A stretch of DNA of 64,000 nt, from NCBI GenBank assembly GCA_017441505.1, contig JAFRXL010000030.1, positions 1 to 64,000 on the forward strand. Reading direction: 5' to 3'. Shown piece by piece: positions 46,408 through 55,360 of this stretch (the stretch's first letter is position 1; every line of letters begins with the position of its first letter). Below the pieces are notes generated by a model. It saw nothing but the letters and a program-made list of their open reading frames with translations, was not told the origin of the DNA and searched no databases. A program made the translations under genes and the position numbers. This DNA comes from Ruminococcus sp. (lineage in GTDB: Bacteria; Bacillota; Clostridia; Oscillospirales; Ruminococcaceae).

Positions 46408-47022
46408 ATGAAAAGACTTTTGACATTCACGCTCGCTATGCTCACTTTGCTTTGTCTGACGGCTTGCTCTATGCCGCTTAAAAGCGTTACTTCCAGAAAA
46501 AACGGACTTAACTGTGCTTTTCAGGCAAAGGCAAACATCACGCTCGATAAGCTTCAGGCAGAGGGTACTGTAAAAAGGCTCGGTACAGGTGTCTGGGAAA
46601 TAGAATTCTCAGCTCCGGACACACTCAGCGGCGTCAAGCTCGAATTCAGTGAGGGCAATACTAAGGCTTCTTATAAGGGACTCAGCTTCTCAGTGCCCCA
46701 GTCTGCTGTGCCGGTCAAGGCAATGCTGCTGAATCTGATGAAAGCTGTGGACGAAAATGCCGCAAATGAGGAGCTTGAAGGCGATGAAAAAGATGACCTC
46801 CTTGAAGTGTCAGGCAAGCTTGAAGGCGGAGAATACACTCTTATAATAGACAAAGAAGGTAAACTCAGCGGTTTTGAAATGCCTAATAACAGCCTCAAAA
46901 TGACTTTCACCGAACTTACTGTCATAAACGGAGAAACTGCGGATACTACACAGCCTGTTACAACTGAGCAAGCGGCTGTAACTGAAACAGCTTCTGTCAC
47001 AACTACAGACAAGGCTGCATAA
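46408..47022 (+). CDS. Lipoprotein of unknown function (LolA-like appearance)
   Basis: 204 aa. Signal peptide with lipobox LCLTAC (Cys about 20). The body (about 30-165) alternates short beta strands, with FQAKANITLDKLQAEGTVKRLG and GKLSGFEMPNNSLKMTFTEL, like the open barrel of LolA/LppX-type lipid carriers. The last 30 residues are a Thr/Val/Ala tail. AGGAGAAGATACT precedes the ATG. It lies between nnr and a deaminase gene, probably in the same unit. The lipid-binding idea is inference from pattern only. Confidence 0.75.
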   Translation: MKRLLTFTLAMLTLLCLTACSMPLKSVTSRKNGLNCAFQAKANITLDKLQAEGTVKRLGTGVWEIEFSAPDTLSGVKLEFSEGNTKASYKGLSFSVPQSAVPVKAMLLNLMKAVDENAANEELEGDEKDDLLEVSGKLEGGEYTLIIDKEGKLSGFEMPNNSLKMTFTELTVINGETADTTQPVTTEQAAVTETASVTTTDKAA

Positions 47023-47058
47023 TATTGCGGATGATGTGCAAAATGCTGGAGGTTAAAA

Positions 47059-47502
47059 ATGAACAAATACATGAAAATAGCTATCGAGGAAGCAAGGTCC
47101 GGCATAAAATCCGGTCACGGAGGTCCATTCGGATGCGTTATTGTAAAGGATAATGTCATAGTCGGCAGAGGGCACAATGAGGTCATTAAAATGAAAGACC
47201 CTACTTGTCACGGCGAAATAATGGCTATTCGCAATGCCTGCCGGACATTAGACACTTTCGACCTGTCCGACTGCGAATTATATACTACAGCTCAGCCATG
47301 TCCGATGTGTGCAGGTGCGATACTTTGGGCAAATATCAAAAAAGTCTACTATGGCTGCAATATCTCCGATACTGATAAAATAGGATTCAGAGATAAGAAG
47401 TTCTACTCGGAGAAAGATGATATTTCTCAGGAATTAGACCGCTCCGAGTGCCTTGAAGTCTTCCGTGAATATCAGGAAATACAGGATAAACAGAATTACT
47501 GA
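47059..47502 (+). CDS. Guanine deaminase-like CDA-family enzyme
   Basis: 147 aa. Zinc-site motifs CHGEIMAIRNAC (about 54-65, His ligand and catalytic Glu) and PCPMCAGAI (about 81-89). The start EEARSGIKSGHGGPFGCVIVKD and the length match Bacillus GuaD better than the tRNA adenosine deaminase TadA. GuaD turns guanine to xanthine. The C-terminal helix with FYSEKDDISQELDRSECLEVF resembles the swapped GuaD tail. GGAGGTT precedes the ATG. A related nucleoside deaminase function is possible. Confidence 0.85.
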   Translation: MNKYMKIAIEEARSGIKSGHGGPFGCVIVKDNVIVGRGHNEVIKMKDPTCHGEIMAIRNACRTLDTFDLSDCELYTTAQPCPMCAGAILWANIKKVYYGCNISDTDKIGFRDKKFYSEKDDISQELDRSECLEVFREYQEIQDKQNY

Positions 47503-47504
47503 AA

Positions 47505-47546
47505 AAAGACCCGAAACAGTCTTGAACTGACTGATTTCGGGTCTTT
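47505..47546. terminator. Bidirectional terminator
   Basis: Long stem AAAGACCCGAAACAGTC / GACTGATTTCGGGTCTTT with one bulge, shared by the deaminase gene and the convergent DUF3810-like gene. Confidence 0.88.
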
Positions 47547-47552
47547 GATCTA

Positions 47553-48662
47553 TTAATCTTCATCCGGAAAGTAATAATCAAGCAGTAGTGTGACCATAGC
47601 TGAATAAGCCTCTATACCGTCCTCTCTGCCGTTCATCTTGATATTCGTATCAAGAGCAGTTTCCGATACCGTATCTACAGTTTCTGTCGGGATGATCTCC
47701 TTCTTTTTGTTCTCTTCCCAGTAGTTATCAGGCAGGAATCTGAACCAGTCTTTTCTGACCTGCTCTGAGATAGTGTCCGTTAGGTAGTACCCCTCCTCTA
47801 TCTCATTTTTGTATATCTGATTATGTACATACTCCAGTCCTTCAAGACAGCCGGAGTACCTGAATTCAAGGTTAGCGCTGTTCATGGTCGCAAGATAGGC
47901 TATGAAGTTAGCCTCGTCTTCCTGAATTATACCTCGCAGATGCGAGAACTCATGGCAGATAGTGTCCGGAAGATTTGTCTTTACCATATCGTCATTGTAG
48001 TTTGACTCCATAGAAAACGGGAAATATATACCGGATAGTCCGGACTGGCTCATGAAATACGAGAACTGTATTGGCTTTGCGTCAGGATAGTAACCTTTAA
48101 GCTGGGGGTACTTATCTCCAAGCGACTTCATTGCCTTTTTAGCTTCTTTGTTATAGTCAGCGGTGAGGTAGAAGCGGTCGTCTTTATCTCTCGGCATTTG
48201 CGGAGCAAGTTTGTTCGCTTCATCTATGAGTGCTGCATACAGCTTGACAAGCTCACTTCTCGGGTGCTCTTTCGGTTTCAGATAACGCTCAGAAAAAGGA
48301 GTGCACTGATACATGATGAAGCAGTTGAGAGTTTCGGTCGTGCATATATAGCAGAGCACACAAAGAAACGTGGTAAGGAAGATACTTGCTGTCTTTCTGC
48401 GTGAGTCTTTTTTGAATATCAGCAGTATGATAGTCAGCGGAATACCGATAACGATAAGCAGTATGCATATTATAATAAGTATCTCTCCAACCGAAAATGG
48501 AAACACACCGCTTATGAATGAGAGTACATCTGATATATGAGGAAAGACCTTGAACACGTAAAAATCAGCAAATTTCCGGCTCAGTCTCGCTATTACGTTG
48601 AGCAGTATCATAACTCCGATGATTATCAGCGGTATCATATAGCGTTTTTTAAGTTTCTTCAA
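47553..48662 (-). CDS. Membrane-anchored zinc protease-like protein (DUF3810)
   Basis: 369 aa from the TTG at 48662, 8 bases after AAAGGAGTG; the upstream ATG overlaps poorly. Three membrane helices come first (about 9-28, 52-82, 92-112). An extracellular domain with TICHEFSHLRGIIQEDEANF follows (about 228-247): HExxH plus a downstream Glu, the gluzincin pattern of the DUF3810 family. The QSGLSGIYFPF segment is also typical. Substrate unknown. Confidence 0.85.
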   Translation of the reverse strand: MKKLKKRYMIPLIIIGVMILLNVIARLSRKFADFYVFKVFPHISDVLSFISGVFPFSVGEILIIICILLIVIGIPLTIILLIFKKDSRRKTASIFLTTFLCVLCYICTTETLNCFIMYQCTPFSERYLKPKEHPRSELVKLYAALIDEANKLAPQMPRDKDDRFYLTADYNKEAKKAMKSLGDKYPQLKGYYPDAKPIQFSYFMSQSGLSGIYFPFSMESNYNDDMVKTNLPDTICHEFSHLRGIIQEDEANFIAYLATMNSANLEFRYSGCLEGLEYVHNQIYKNEIEEGYYLTDTISEQVRKDWFRFLPDNYWEENKKKEIIPTETVDTVSETALDTNIKMNGREDGIEAYSAMVTLLLDYYFPDED

Positions 48663-48697
48663 TGAGATCACTCCTTTACTGTGCATATGCTCCCTTT

Positions 48698-48726
48698 ATT
48701 ATACCACAATATCATGTCCATATCAA
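48698..48726 (-). promoter_or_regulatory. Sigma-A promoter of the DUF3810-like gene
   Basis: Minus strand TTGATA (48726-48721), 17-bp spacer, TATAAT (48703-48698). Confidence 0.75.
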
Positions 48727-48751
48727 TAACAGGAATAATATTCATGTTAAC

Positions 48752-48780
48752 TTGATTTAAAGTTTGTTTGGTGATATAAT
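48752..48780 (+). promoter_or_regulatory. Sigma-A promoter of the EamA-recQ-COG0523 unit
   Basis: TTGATT at 48752-48757, 17-bp spacer, TATAAT at 48775-48780, 30 bases before the first start codon. Confidence 0.78.
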
Positions 48781-48809
48781 CATAGTATACCACTTTAAAG
48801 GAGTTAACT

Positions 48810-49760
48810 TTGAATAATAAAAACCTACTTACCAGAAAAAAAGCAGTCATACCGCTGACACTCATATGCTGCTTTCTATGGGGAAGTGCTTTTCCCTGTA
48901 TAAAAATAGGCTGCCGGATGTTTGATATAGATACGTCCAGCACATCTTCACAGATACTATTTGCCGGTATGAGATTCATGCTCGCAGGAATACTCGCAGC
49001 TATCGCCGGCAGCATCATTTCTAAGCGTCCGCTGCTGCCAGACAAGAATACGCTCCCAAAAATCTGCCTGTTATCAGTCTTCCAGACAATACTCCAATAC
49101 ACGTTCTTCTACATAGGACTTGCAAGGACCACCGGCATGAAAAGTTCCATAATCACTGCTTCAAACGTATTCCTTTCAATTCTTGTGTCCGCACTCATAT
49201 TTCGGACGGAAAAGCTCGGAGTAAGAAAAATAGCCGGATGTATCCTCGGTTTCTCAGGAGTAGTCCTCATAAATCTGAATAACAGCAGCGACCTCGGTGT
49301 GAGCTTCATGGGCGAGGGCATGGTGTTTCTCTCGGCACTTTCCTATGCTTTCTCAGCTTCAATAACCAAGCGTTTTTCACGCAGTGCAGACCCTGTACTG
49401 CTCAGCAGCTATCAATTTATCATAGGCGGAGCTTTTATGACTGCTGCCGGACTTATCGCAGGCGGAAAAGTCAGCAGCGTAACACCGTCCGGAGCGGTAA
49501 TGCTCATGTATCTTGCATTCATATCCGCTGCCGCTTTCTCAATATGGAGCCTGCTGCTAAAACATAATCCTGTATCTTCAATATCAGTATTTGGCTTCAT
49601 GAATCCGGTATTCGGAGTAATCCTTTCTGCACTGCTCCTGTCGGAACGCTCCGCAGCCGGACTTTGGCAGATAATCACGGCTTTGATTCTGATCGCTGCC
49701 GGAATAATCACTGTTAACAGCTTACCCCAAAAGAAGTGCGAGGTCAAAGCCGATGAATAA
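48810..49760 (+). CDS. EamA-family (DMT) transporter
   Basis: 316 aa, TTG start with AAAGGAGTTAACT upstream. Ten membrane helices in two EamA repeats (about 12-150 and 160-300). The first helix has the usual LICCFLWGSAFPCIKIG. The family exports or imports small metabolites such as amino acids, nucleotide-sugars or drugs; the substrate cannot be read from sequence. It overlaps recQ by 8 bases. Confidence 0.9.
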   Translation: MNNKNLLTRKKAVIPLTLICCFLWGSAFPCIKIGCRMFDIDTSSTSSQILFAGMRFMLAGILAAIAGSIISKRPLLPDKNTLPKICLLSVFQTILQYTFFYIGLARTTGMKSSIITASNVFLSILVSALIFRTEKLGVRKIAGCILGFSGVVLINLNNSSDLGVSFMGEGMVFLSALSYAFSASITKRFSRSADPVLLSSYQFIIGGAFMTAAGLIAGGKVSSVTPSGAVMLMYLAFISAAAFSIWSLLLKHNPVSSISVFGFMNPVFGVILSALLLSERSAAGLWQIITALILIAAGIITVNSLPQKKCEVKADE

Positions 49761-51822
49761 ATATGACATACTTAAAGAGTATTTCGGTCACAGCGATTTT
49801 CGCAGCGGACAGGCTGAAATGATTGACAATATCCTCCAAAGCAGGGACGTGCTCGGTATCATGCCGACAGGTGCAGGAAAATCGATATGCTATCAGGTAC
49901 CTGCAATGCTTCTAAGCGGTATGACTATTGTTGTCTCACCGCTTATCTCGCTTATGAAAGATCAGGTAAGTGCCCTCATATCCGCAGGAGTAAGTGCTGC
50001 CTGCATTAACAGTTCACTGACACAGGAAGAGTACTCTGATACAGTCAGCCGGGCATTCAGAAACGGCTTCAAAATAATCTATGTAGCTCCGGAAAGACTT
50101 GATTCTCCTGAGCTTCTCAGACTTGCTTCGGCTGTCCCGATTTCTATGGTCACGGTCGATGAAGCCCACTGCGTTTCTCAGTGGGGACAGGATTTCCGTC
50201 CGAGCTATCTTCACATAACTTCTTTTATCGAAAAGCTCCCATACAGACCTATTATCAGTGCCTTCACAGCAACCGCAACGGATGATGTAAAAGAGGACAT
50301 CATCCGTATACTCGGTCTGCGTGAGCCTTTTTCACTGACCACCGGATTCGACCGCAAGAACCTGTATTTCTCCGTTCTTCACCCTGCAAGCAAGTACAAT
50401 GCACTCCGTGAGCTTCTGGAAAATTACAGGGATAAATGCGGCATTGTCTATTGCCTTTCAAGAAAGAATGTCGAGGAGGTCTGCGAAAGACTGAACTCCG
50501 ACGGATTCACTGCTACTCGCTATCATGCAGGTCTTTCAGATGCCGAAAGACATAAGAATCAGGAGGACTTCATCTACGACCGCAAAAGGATAATGGTCGC
50601 AACAAATGCCTTTGGTATGGGAATCGATAAATCTGACGTTTCGTTCGTTATCCACTACAATATGCCGAAAAATATCGAAAGCTACTATCAGGAAGCCGGT
50701 CGTGCAGGCCGTGACGGCGAACCGGCTGAGTGTATTCTCCTATACAGCGGAAATGACGTGCGAACCAATAATTTCATGATAGAAAAAAGCCGTGAGGAAA
50801 ACAGCGATCTCTCCGATGAACAAAAGGACATAATGCTCGAAAGAGATAAACAGCGGCTCAAAGAAATGACCTTTTACAGTACCACCTCCGGCTGTCTTAG
50901 GGAGTTCATTCTCAACTATTTCGGTGAAAAAGCTCCGAATTACTGCGGTAACTGTTCGAGCTGTGTGAACGGCTTTGAAAAGGTCGATATAACTACGGAC
51001 GCTCAGAAGATAATATCCTGCGTCTACCGTGTAAAGCAGAAAGGGCGTGACTACGGCAAGGGCATGATAGTCGATATTCTGAGGGGAAACAAGAACGAAA
51101 GACTTCTCACGCTTGGATTTGATAAGCTCTCCACCTACGGTATAATGTCGGACGTATCGCCAAAACGCATCCGCTCCGAGCTTGATTTCCTCATAAGCCG
51201 TGACCTGCTTGCTGCAACTGATGACGACTACCCGATAGTAAGTCTGACCTCTGGTTCTGCCGGATTTCTCCGTGAAAAACGCAGCATAAGCATGAATCTC
51301 CCCAAAGAACAGACTCCGCAGGGTAAAAAACGTGCTGAGGACAGATTCTATGCGGATTCTCCGCTATTTGCCGAGCTTAAAGCACTCAGGAGCAAGCTTG
51401 CATCTGAAGAACACGTACCTGCTTATATCATCTTCTCTGATGCGGCTCTGCGTGATATGTGCCGCATACTCCCTACCGACCGCAGCAGCTTTTTAACTGT
51501 ATCAGGTGTCGGAAAAACTAAGGCTGATAAGTACTGTGAGGACTTTTGCGGACTGATAGCTGATTTTATCAGAGAGCATCCCGATGAAGAAAAAGCTCCG
51601 GACGGAGAGGTCAGCTACCTTGAAAAGCAGCTTGCAAGCTACCGTGAGCATACTGTGGGCACTAAAAAACTGCCTGCTCCCAAACCGTGGACTGACGATG
51701 AAGAACAGAAGCTGAAAGCGGAGTTCACTCAGGGAATGTCCATATCAGAAATAGCTGAATTACATAAACGCACAAACGGTGCGATAACATCAAGGCTAAA
51801 AAAGCTTGGTATACTGGCATAG
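49753..51822 (+). CDS. recQ: RecQ DNA helicase
   Basis: 689 aa. ATP-dependent 3'-5' helicase that unwinds recombination and replication intermediates. P-loop PTGAGKS (about 39-45), DEAH box VDEAHCVSQWGQDFRPSY (about 135), motif VI QEAGRAGRDG (about 315), the zinc-binding RQC start CLREFILNYFG...YCGNCSSC (about 378-405), a winged helix, and an HRDC domain (about 535-615). The last 40 residues (KPWTDDEEQKLKAEFTQGMSISEIAELHKRTNGAI) form an added helix-turn-helix found in a subset of RecQ. Translationally coupled to the EamA gene. Confidence 0.96.
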   Translation: MNKYDILKEYFGHSDFRSGQAEMIDNILQSRDVLGIMPTGAGKSICYQVPAMLLSGMTIVVSPLISLMKDQVSALISAGVSAACINSSLTQEEYSDTVSRAFRNGFKIIYVAPERLDSPELLRLASAVPISMVTVDEAHCVSQWGQDFRPSYLHITSFIEKLPYRPIISAFTATATDDVKEDIIRILGLREPFSLTTGFDRKNLYFSVLHPASKYNALRELLENYRDKCGIVYCLSRKNVEEVCERLNSDGFTATRYHAGLSDAERHKNQEDFIYDRKRIMVATNAFGMGIDKSDVSFVIHYNMPKNIESYYQEAGRAGRDGEPAECILLYSGNDVRTNNFMIEKSREENSDLSDEQKDIMLERDKQRLKEMTFYSTTSGCLREFILNYFGEKAPNYCGNCSSCVNGFEKVDITTDAQKIISCVYRVKQKGRDYGKGMIVDILRGNKNERLLTLGFDKLSTYGIMSDVSPKRIRSELDFLISRDLLAATDDDYPIVSLTSGSAGFLREKRSISMNLPKEQTPQGKKRAEDRFYADSPLFAELKALRSKLASEEHVPAYIIFSDAALRDMCRILPTDRSSFLTVSGVGKTKADKYCEDFCGLIADFIREHPDEEKAPDGEVSYLEKQLASYREHTVGTKKLPAPKPWTDDEEQKLKAEFTQGMSISEIAELHKRTNGAITSRLKKLGILA

Positions 51823-51839
51823 TCCGGAAAGGATATATT

Positions 51840-52820
51840 ATGACTAAAATCGACCTTATAACCGGTATTCTCGGTTCCGGAAAAACTACTTTCCTTATGA
51901 AATATGCTAAACATCTTATCGATAAAGGAATGAAAATAGCAATTCTCGAAAATGACTTCGGTGCTGTAAATGTCGATATGATGCTTTTACAGGAGCTGAA
52001 ATGTGACAACTGTCAGCTTGAAATGGTCGCAGGCGGCGGTGACCCGTGCTGTCATAAAAGAAGGTTCAAAACTCAGCTCATATCGCTCGGTATGCAGAAT
52101 TTCGACAGAGTTATTGTCGAGCCATCCGGCATTTTCGATATGGACGAATTCTTCGATACTCTCCATGAATCCCCGCTCGACCGCTGGTTCGAGATAGGCA
52201 GCATAATAACTATCATCGATGCCGAAACAGAAGACAAACTCCCGGAGCAAATGGAGTACCTCTTTGGTTCTGAGGCAGCCTGCTGCGGAAAGCTGGTACT
52301 AAGCAAAAGAAGTTCCTTTCCGGATGAGAGCGACGAGCATATCTCGGAACGCCTTATCACTCACCTTAACAACTCACTGGAAGATATAAAATGCGACAGA
52401 AGATTTTCTCCCCGTGACCTTTTTATCCCACAAAATGAAGTTTTCTCCGATGCCGACTTCTCTATGCTGATGTCCGCCGGATACCGTGGTTCAGCTTATA
52501 TAAAAAAATTCAGCGGCGATGACATTATCAGCGGAGTACACTATTTCATGCACATCGCTGTCGATAAAGATAAACTGCCGCAGCTGATAGATGATATATT
52601 CAGCGATGACAATTGTGGTAATATCATGAGAATAAAAGGTTCTGTTCCGGATCATCCGGACGGCTGGATAAAAATAAATGCCACCCGTGAAAAAACTGAG
52701 CTCTCACACGTCCGTGAAGGTCAGCCGGTTATAATAACTATCGGCGAGCACCTTTGCCGTGAGCAAATAGACTCCCATATTTTAAAGTATAATTCTGATA
52801 CTGAATTTGTGTCTATATAA
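51840..52820 (+). CDS. COG0523 (CobW-type) metal-chaperone GTPase with altered Cys motif
   Basis: 326 aa. GTPase motifs GILGSGKTT (about 9-17), EPSGIFDMDEF (about 96) and a diverged NKxD position (LSKR, about 157). CobW proteins normally carry GCxCC for metal binding; here the place is taken by GGGDPCCHKRR (about 61-71), with a single CC pair plus His. The C-terminal CobW_C-like domain is about 230-320. Probably loads a metal into an enzyme. GGAAAGGATATATT precedes the ATG. It is 17 bases after recQ. Confidence 0.82.
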   Translation: MTKIDLITGILGSGKTTFLMKYAKHLIDKGMKIAILENDFGAVNVDMMLLQELKCDNCQLEMVAGGGDPCCHKRRFKTQLISLGMQNFDRVIVEPSGIFDMDEFFDTLHESPLDRWFEIGSIITIIDAETEDKLPEQMEYLFGSEAACCGKLVLSKRSSFPDESDEHISERLITHLNNSLEDIKCDRRFSPRDLFIPQNEVFSDADFSMLMSAGYRGSAYIKKFSGDDIISGVHYFMHIAVDKDKLPQLIDDIFSDDNCGNIMRIKGSVPDHPDGWIKINATREKTELSHVREGQPVIITIGEHLCREQIDSHILKYNSDTEFVSI

Positions 52821-52869
52821 GGGAACACCGCACAAAACAAACTTTGCAGTTTTGTGCGGTGTTTTCCTT
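52819..52869 (+). terminator. Hairpin built from the AACACCGCACAAA palindrome family
   Basis: GGAACACCGCACAAAAC (from 52822) pairs with GTTTTGTGCGGTGTTTTCC (to 52867), overlapping the COG0523 gene stop. It contains the same core as the ends of the 180-bp element at 44406-44585, here reduced to a short loop, and may work as a terminator. Confidence 0.65.
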
Positions 52870-52926
52870 GATAAATTTTCTTTCTGACTTTATCTTTTTG
52901 GAAAAGTTTAATTTTAGGACAAATAA

Positions 52927-52957
52927 AAATGCACCTCCAACCGGAAGTGCATTTTGA
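52927..52957 (-). terminator. Terminator of the aquaporin gene
   Basis: Minus strand AAAATGCACTTCC-GGTT-GGAGGTGCATTTT followed by T-rich sequence, just after the stop. Confidence 0.75.
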
Positions 52958-52961
52958 AATA

Positions 52962-53660
52962 TTACTCTGTTTCAAACCACTTGTAAGTGATAGCTGCGAG
53001 TGCAGCACCAGCAAAAGGAGCAACGATGAATACCCAAAGCTGAGCTAAAGGTTCATTCAGTGCAAATATAGCTGGGAACAAGCTTCTTGCAGGGTTTACA
53101 GAAGTACCTGTAAGACCGATACCAAGAATGTGTACCATAGTAAGTGAAAGACCGATAATAAGTCCTCCGAAAGAACCGTGGTTTGCCTTCTTAGAAGTAA
53201 CACCGAGAATAACCATTACAAAGATGAATGTGAGGATGATCTCTACGAGAAGACCAGCAATGATGTTGTCATCAACACCGGCGAGTGTATTTGCACCCAT
53301 ACCCCAGTCATTCTCACCTTTTGTAGCATCTCCGAGATCTCTGAGACCAAAGATGATCCTGAGAAGAAGAGTACCAACGAATGAACCTGCACACTGTGAG
53401 ATCATATAACCGATGAAGTCTTTCTTTGTAAGACCACCTGTCATATAAACAGCCAGTGAAACAGCAGGATTGATGTGGCAGCCAGAGATATTTCCGATGC
53501 AGTAAGCCATGCCGACGATAACAAGACCGAAAGCAAATGCAACCGTGAGATAACCTGAACCAACACAACCAACGGTCATTGCAGTACCGCAGCCGATGAA
53601 TACAAGTACACAAGTACCTATAGCCTCAGCCACATACTTTTTGAGTGTTGCTTTTTCCAT
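52962..53660 (-). CDS. Aquaporin (MIP family)
   Basis: 232 aa from the ATG at 53660 (TTAGGAGGTTAAAA upstream); the longer frame start has no ribosome site. Six membrane helices and two NPA half-helices: GCHINPAVSL (about 63) and GTSVNPARSLFPAIF (about 187). The residue after the second NPAR is Ser, and the constriction Arg is present. Length and motifs favour the water-selective AqpZ-like type over the longer glycerol facilitators, but this is not certain. No glycerol genes are adjacent. Confidence 0.92.
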   Translation of the reverse strand: MEKATLKKYVAEAIGTCVLVFIGCGTAMTVGCVGSGYLTVAFAFGLVIVGMAYCIGNISGCHINPAVSLAVYMTGGLTKKDFIGYMISQCAGSFVGTLLLRIIFGLRDLGDATKGENDWGMGANTLAGVDDNIIAGLLVEIILTFIFVMVILGVTSKKANHGSFGGLIIGLSLTMVHILGIGLTGTSVNPARSLFPAIFALNEPLAQLWVFIVAPFAGAALAAITYKWFETE

Positions 53661-53706
53661 TTTTAACCTCCTAAAATATATTTTTCCGGTATTTCCAGAT
53701 ATAATA

Positions 53707-53735
53707 ATTATATCACTATTATTTAAATAAGTCAA
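53707..53735 (-). promoter_or_regulatory. Sigma-A promoter of the aquaporin gene
   Basis: Minus strand TTGACT (53735-53730), 17-bp spacer, TATAAT (53712-53707). Confidence 0.75.
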
Positions 53736-53762
53736 CGATTTTTTAACAAATCGCCGCTCTTA

Positions 53763-54674
53763 TCATTTTTCATCAGCCGGAAGTACAGGGGCAGTTTCAG
53801 CTGAGTGCTTGTCTTTGCTGCAAAATACCGCATAAAGAACGACCAAAGCAACGCCGACTACAGCAACAGCTATAGACACTGCCATAAAAGCTGCCGTGAG
53901 CTTATACATAGCACCGGTATAAGCTTTAAATACCTGCGGCTGCTTTATAGAAAAAGAATCGAAATATTTAGTCACAATAAGGTAAACGCTTGGTACAGTA
54001 CCGATGATACCTGAAATAATTGAAGAAATACCTATCCAGTATAAGGATAATTTTTTATTCTTCCAGTTCACTGCGATAATGAAGAACAGCATTATAACTG
54101 TTGCAGCAATACTTGTAAAGGTCAGTACCGGACGCAGTTTATAGAGCCTTGAAACTTTTGAGACTACTCCGTGTTTGCTCAGTGATTTAGCTTTGTATAC
54201 GTCACAGTTATTGCCTATCACTTTATAAGCATTATTTTTTGTAGACTCAAGTTTCTTATAGAATGCCTCATCTTTTTCGTAACCTATCTTATCAGCATAG
54301 TCGTTGAAAAATTTATCGATAGAAGCGTCAAGATCAGGATTTACAGGCGGAAACGGGTCGACCTTTTCGCCTTTTTTTATAGCATCGAAGACCTCTTTTA
54401 TATATGTTTCCTCAATTACCTTGTTTATATAACCGATCGTCAGCGGTTCTGTATAGACCTCAGCAGGAATACCGGTAGCATTTGACTGCTCACGGAAGTA
54501 TTTCTCTATCTGAGCCATACATTTTGAAGCAAGCTCCTCTTTTCTTGAAAGACCAACAGCTTTATCCGGTGTGACATTTATATCCACAATAAGCATACCG
54601 ATACTTGCAGTAAGCGACAGTACAAGAAGGATAGAGAAGATCAGTGAGGCTATATATGAACTTATTTTATTCAA
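53763..54674 (-). CDS. Four-helix membrane protein of the sortase cassette
   Basis: 303 aa, TTG start overlapping the sortase stop by 4 bases (TTGA), with AGGAAGAGGG upstream. One N-terminal helix (about 8-30), an extracellular helical domain (about 31-180) with Pro-rich FPPVNPDLDASIDKFFNDYADKIGYE, then three helices (about 183-203, 212-232, 258-285) and a short charged tail. Family not recognised. Its tight coupling to the sortase suggests a helper or anchor for the sorted protein. Confidence 0.7.
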   Translation of the reverse strand: MNKISSYIASLIFSILLVLSLTASIGMLIVDINVTPDKAVGLSRKEELASKCMAQIEKYFREQSNATGIPAEVYTEPLTIGYINKVIEETYIKEVFDAIKKGEKVDPFPPVNPDLDASIDKFFNDYADKIGYEKDEAFYKKLESTKNNAYKVIGNNCDVYKAKSLSKHGVVSKVSRLYKLRPVLTFTSIAATVIMLFFIIAVNWKNKKLSLYWIGISSIISGIIGTVPSVYLIVTKYFDSFSIKQPQVFKAYTGAMYKLTAAFMAVSIAVAVVGVALVVLYAVFCSKDKHSAETAPVLPADEK

Positions 54675-55360
54675 TTTCCCTCTTCCTCCTTTGACTGGAT
54701 ATAGAATTTTTTCTCTGTAACATCACAGATAACACCGATCCTATCGTCCGGAGAACCAAGCACATCTTTTTTACAGGTATACAGAGTAAGTCTTGAATCA
54801 TCTGTCGGGTTCACGTACTTATTATTATTCTTTTTAAATGAGATAAGCTCTCTTACGGTATAAGTGAACTCGCCGTAATTAGTAGAGAGTGTTATTTTGT
54901 CTCCGACTTCAAGATCACTAAGGTCGGCAAAGAAAGTATCTTCGTGAGCACTGATAACAGTATTTCCCTCATCTCCGATTATTACTGAACCGCTCGCCTG
55001 ACAAGCACCAAGTTCAAATAATTCTACGGCACTTCCCCAGTATACAGGGACACTCAGGTCAAATTTATCAGACTTCATAACAGCGTACATCTCACCGAAA
55101 ACCGGACGGATGAACTCGCCCTTATCTGATGTTGCACCGTTATACACCTCTATTATTTCATTATTCTTTATCTTCAGACCTGAATTGTCACTTTCAGGGT
55201 CTATTTTCAGGTCGTCCATAAAGATTATGCCTCTGTACACCTTTAACTTATCAGAAGGCTTTATCATGGCTATCATGATGATACCAAGGCACATTGCGAT
55301 AATTATAAAAGGTGTTGCAACATGAAGCAGTATATTTGTTTTAGTATTTTTATTGCTCAT
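54671..55360 (-). CDS. Sortase (class D-like)
   Basis: 229 aa. An N-terminal membrane anchor (about 12-34) is followed by the sortase barrel. Catalytic residues are visible: His in VISAHEDTFF (about 138), Cys in LTLYTCKKDVLG (about 195) and Arg in SPDDRIGVIC (about 205). The order and spacing fit class D-type transpeptidases, which cleave a sorting signal and join the protein to the wall. The ATG directly follows the stop of the likely substrate gene, whose last codons supply the GGGAG ribosome site. Confidence 0.88.
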   Translation of the reverse strand: MSNKNTKTNILLHVATPFIIIAMCLGIIMIAMIKPSDKLKVYRGIIFMDDLKIDPESDNSGLKIKNNEIIEVYNGATSDKGEFIRPVFGEMYAVMKSDKFDLSVPVYWGSAVELFELGACQASGSVIIGDEGNTVISAHEDTFFADLSDLEVGDKITLSTNYGEFTYTVRELISFKKNNNKYVNPTDDSRLTLYTCKKDVLGSPDDRIGVICDVTEKKFYIQSKEEEGN

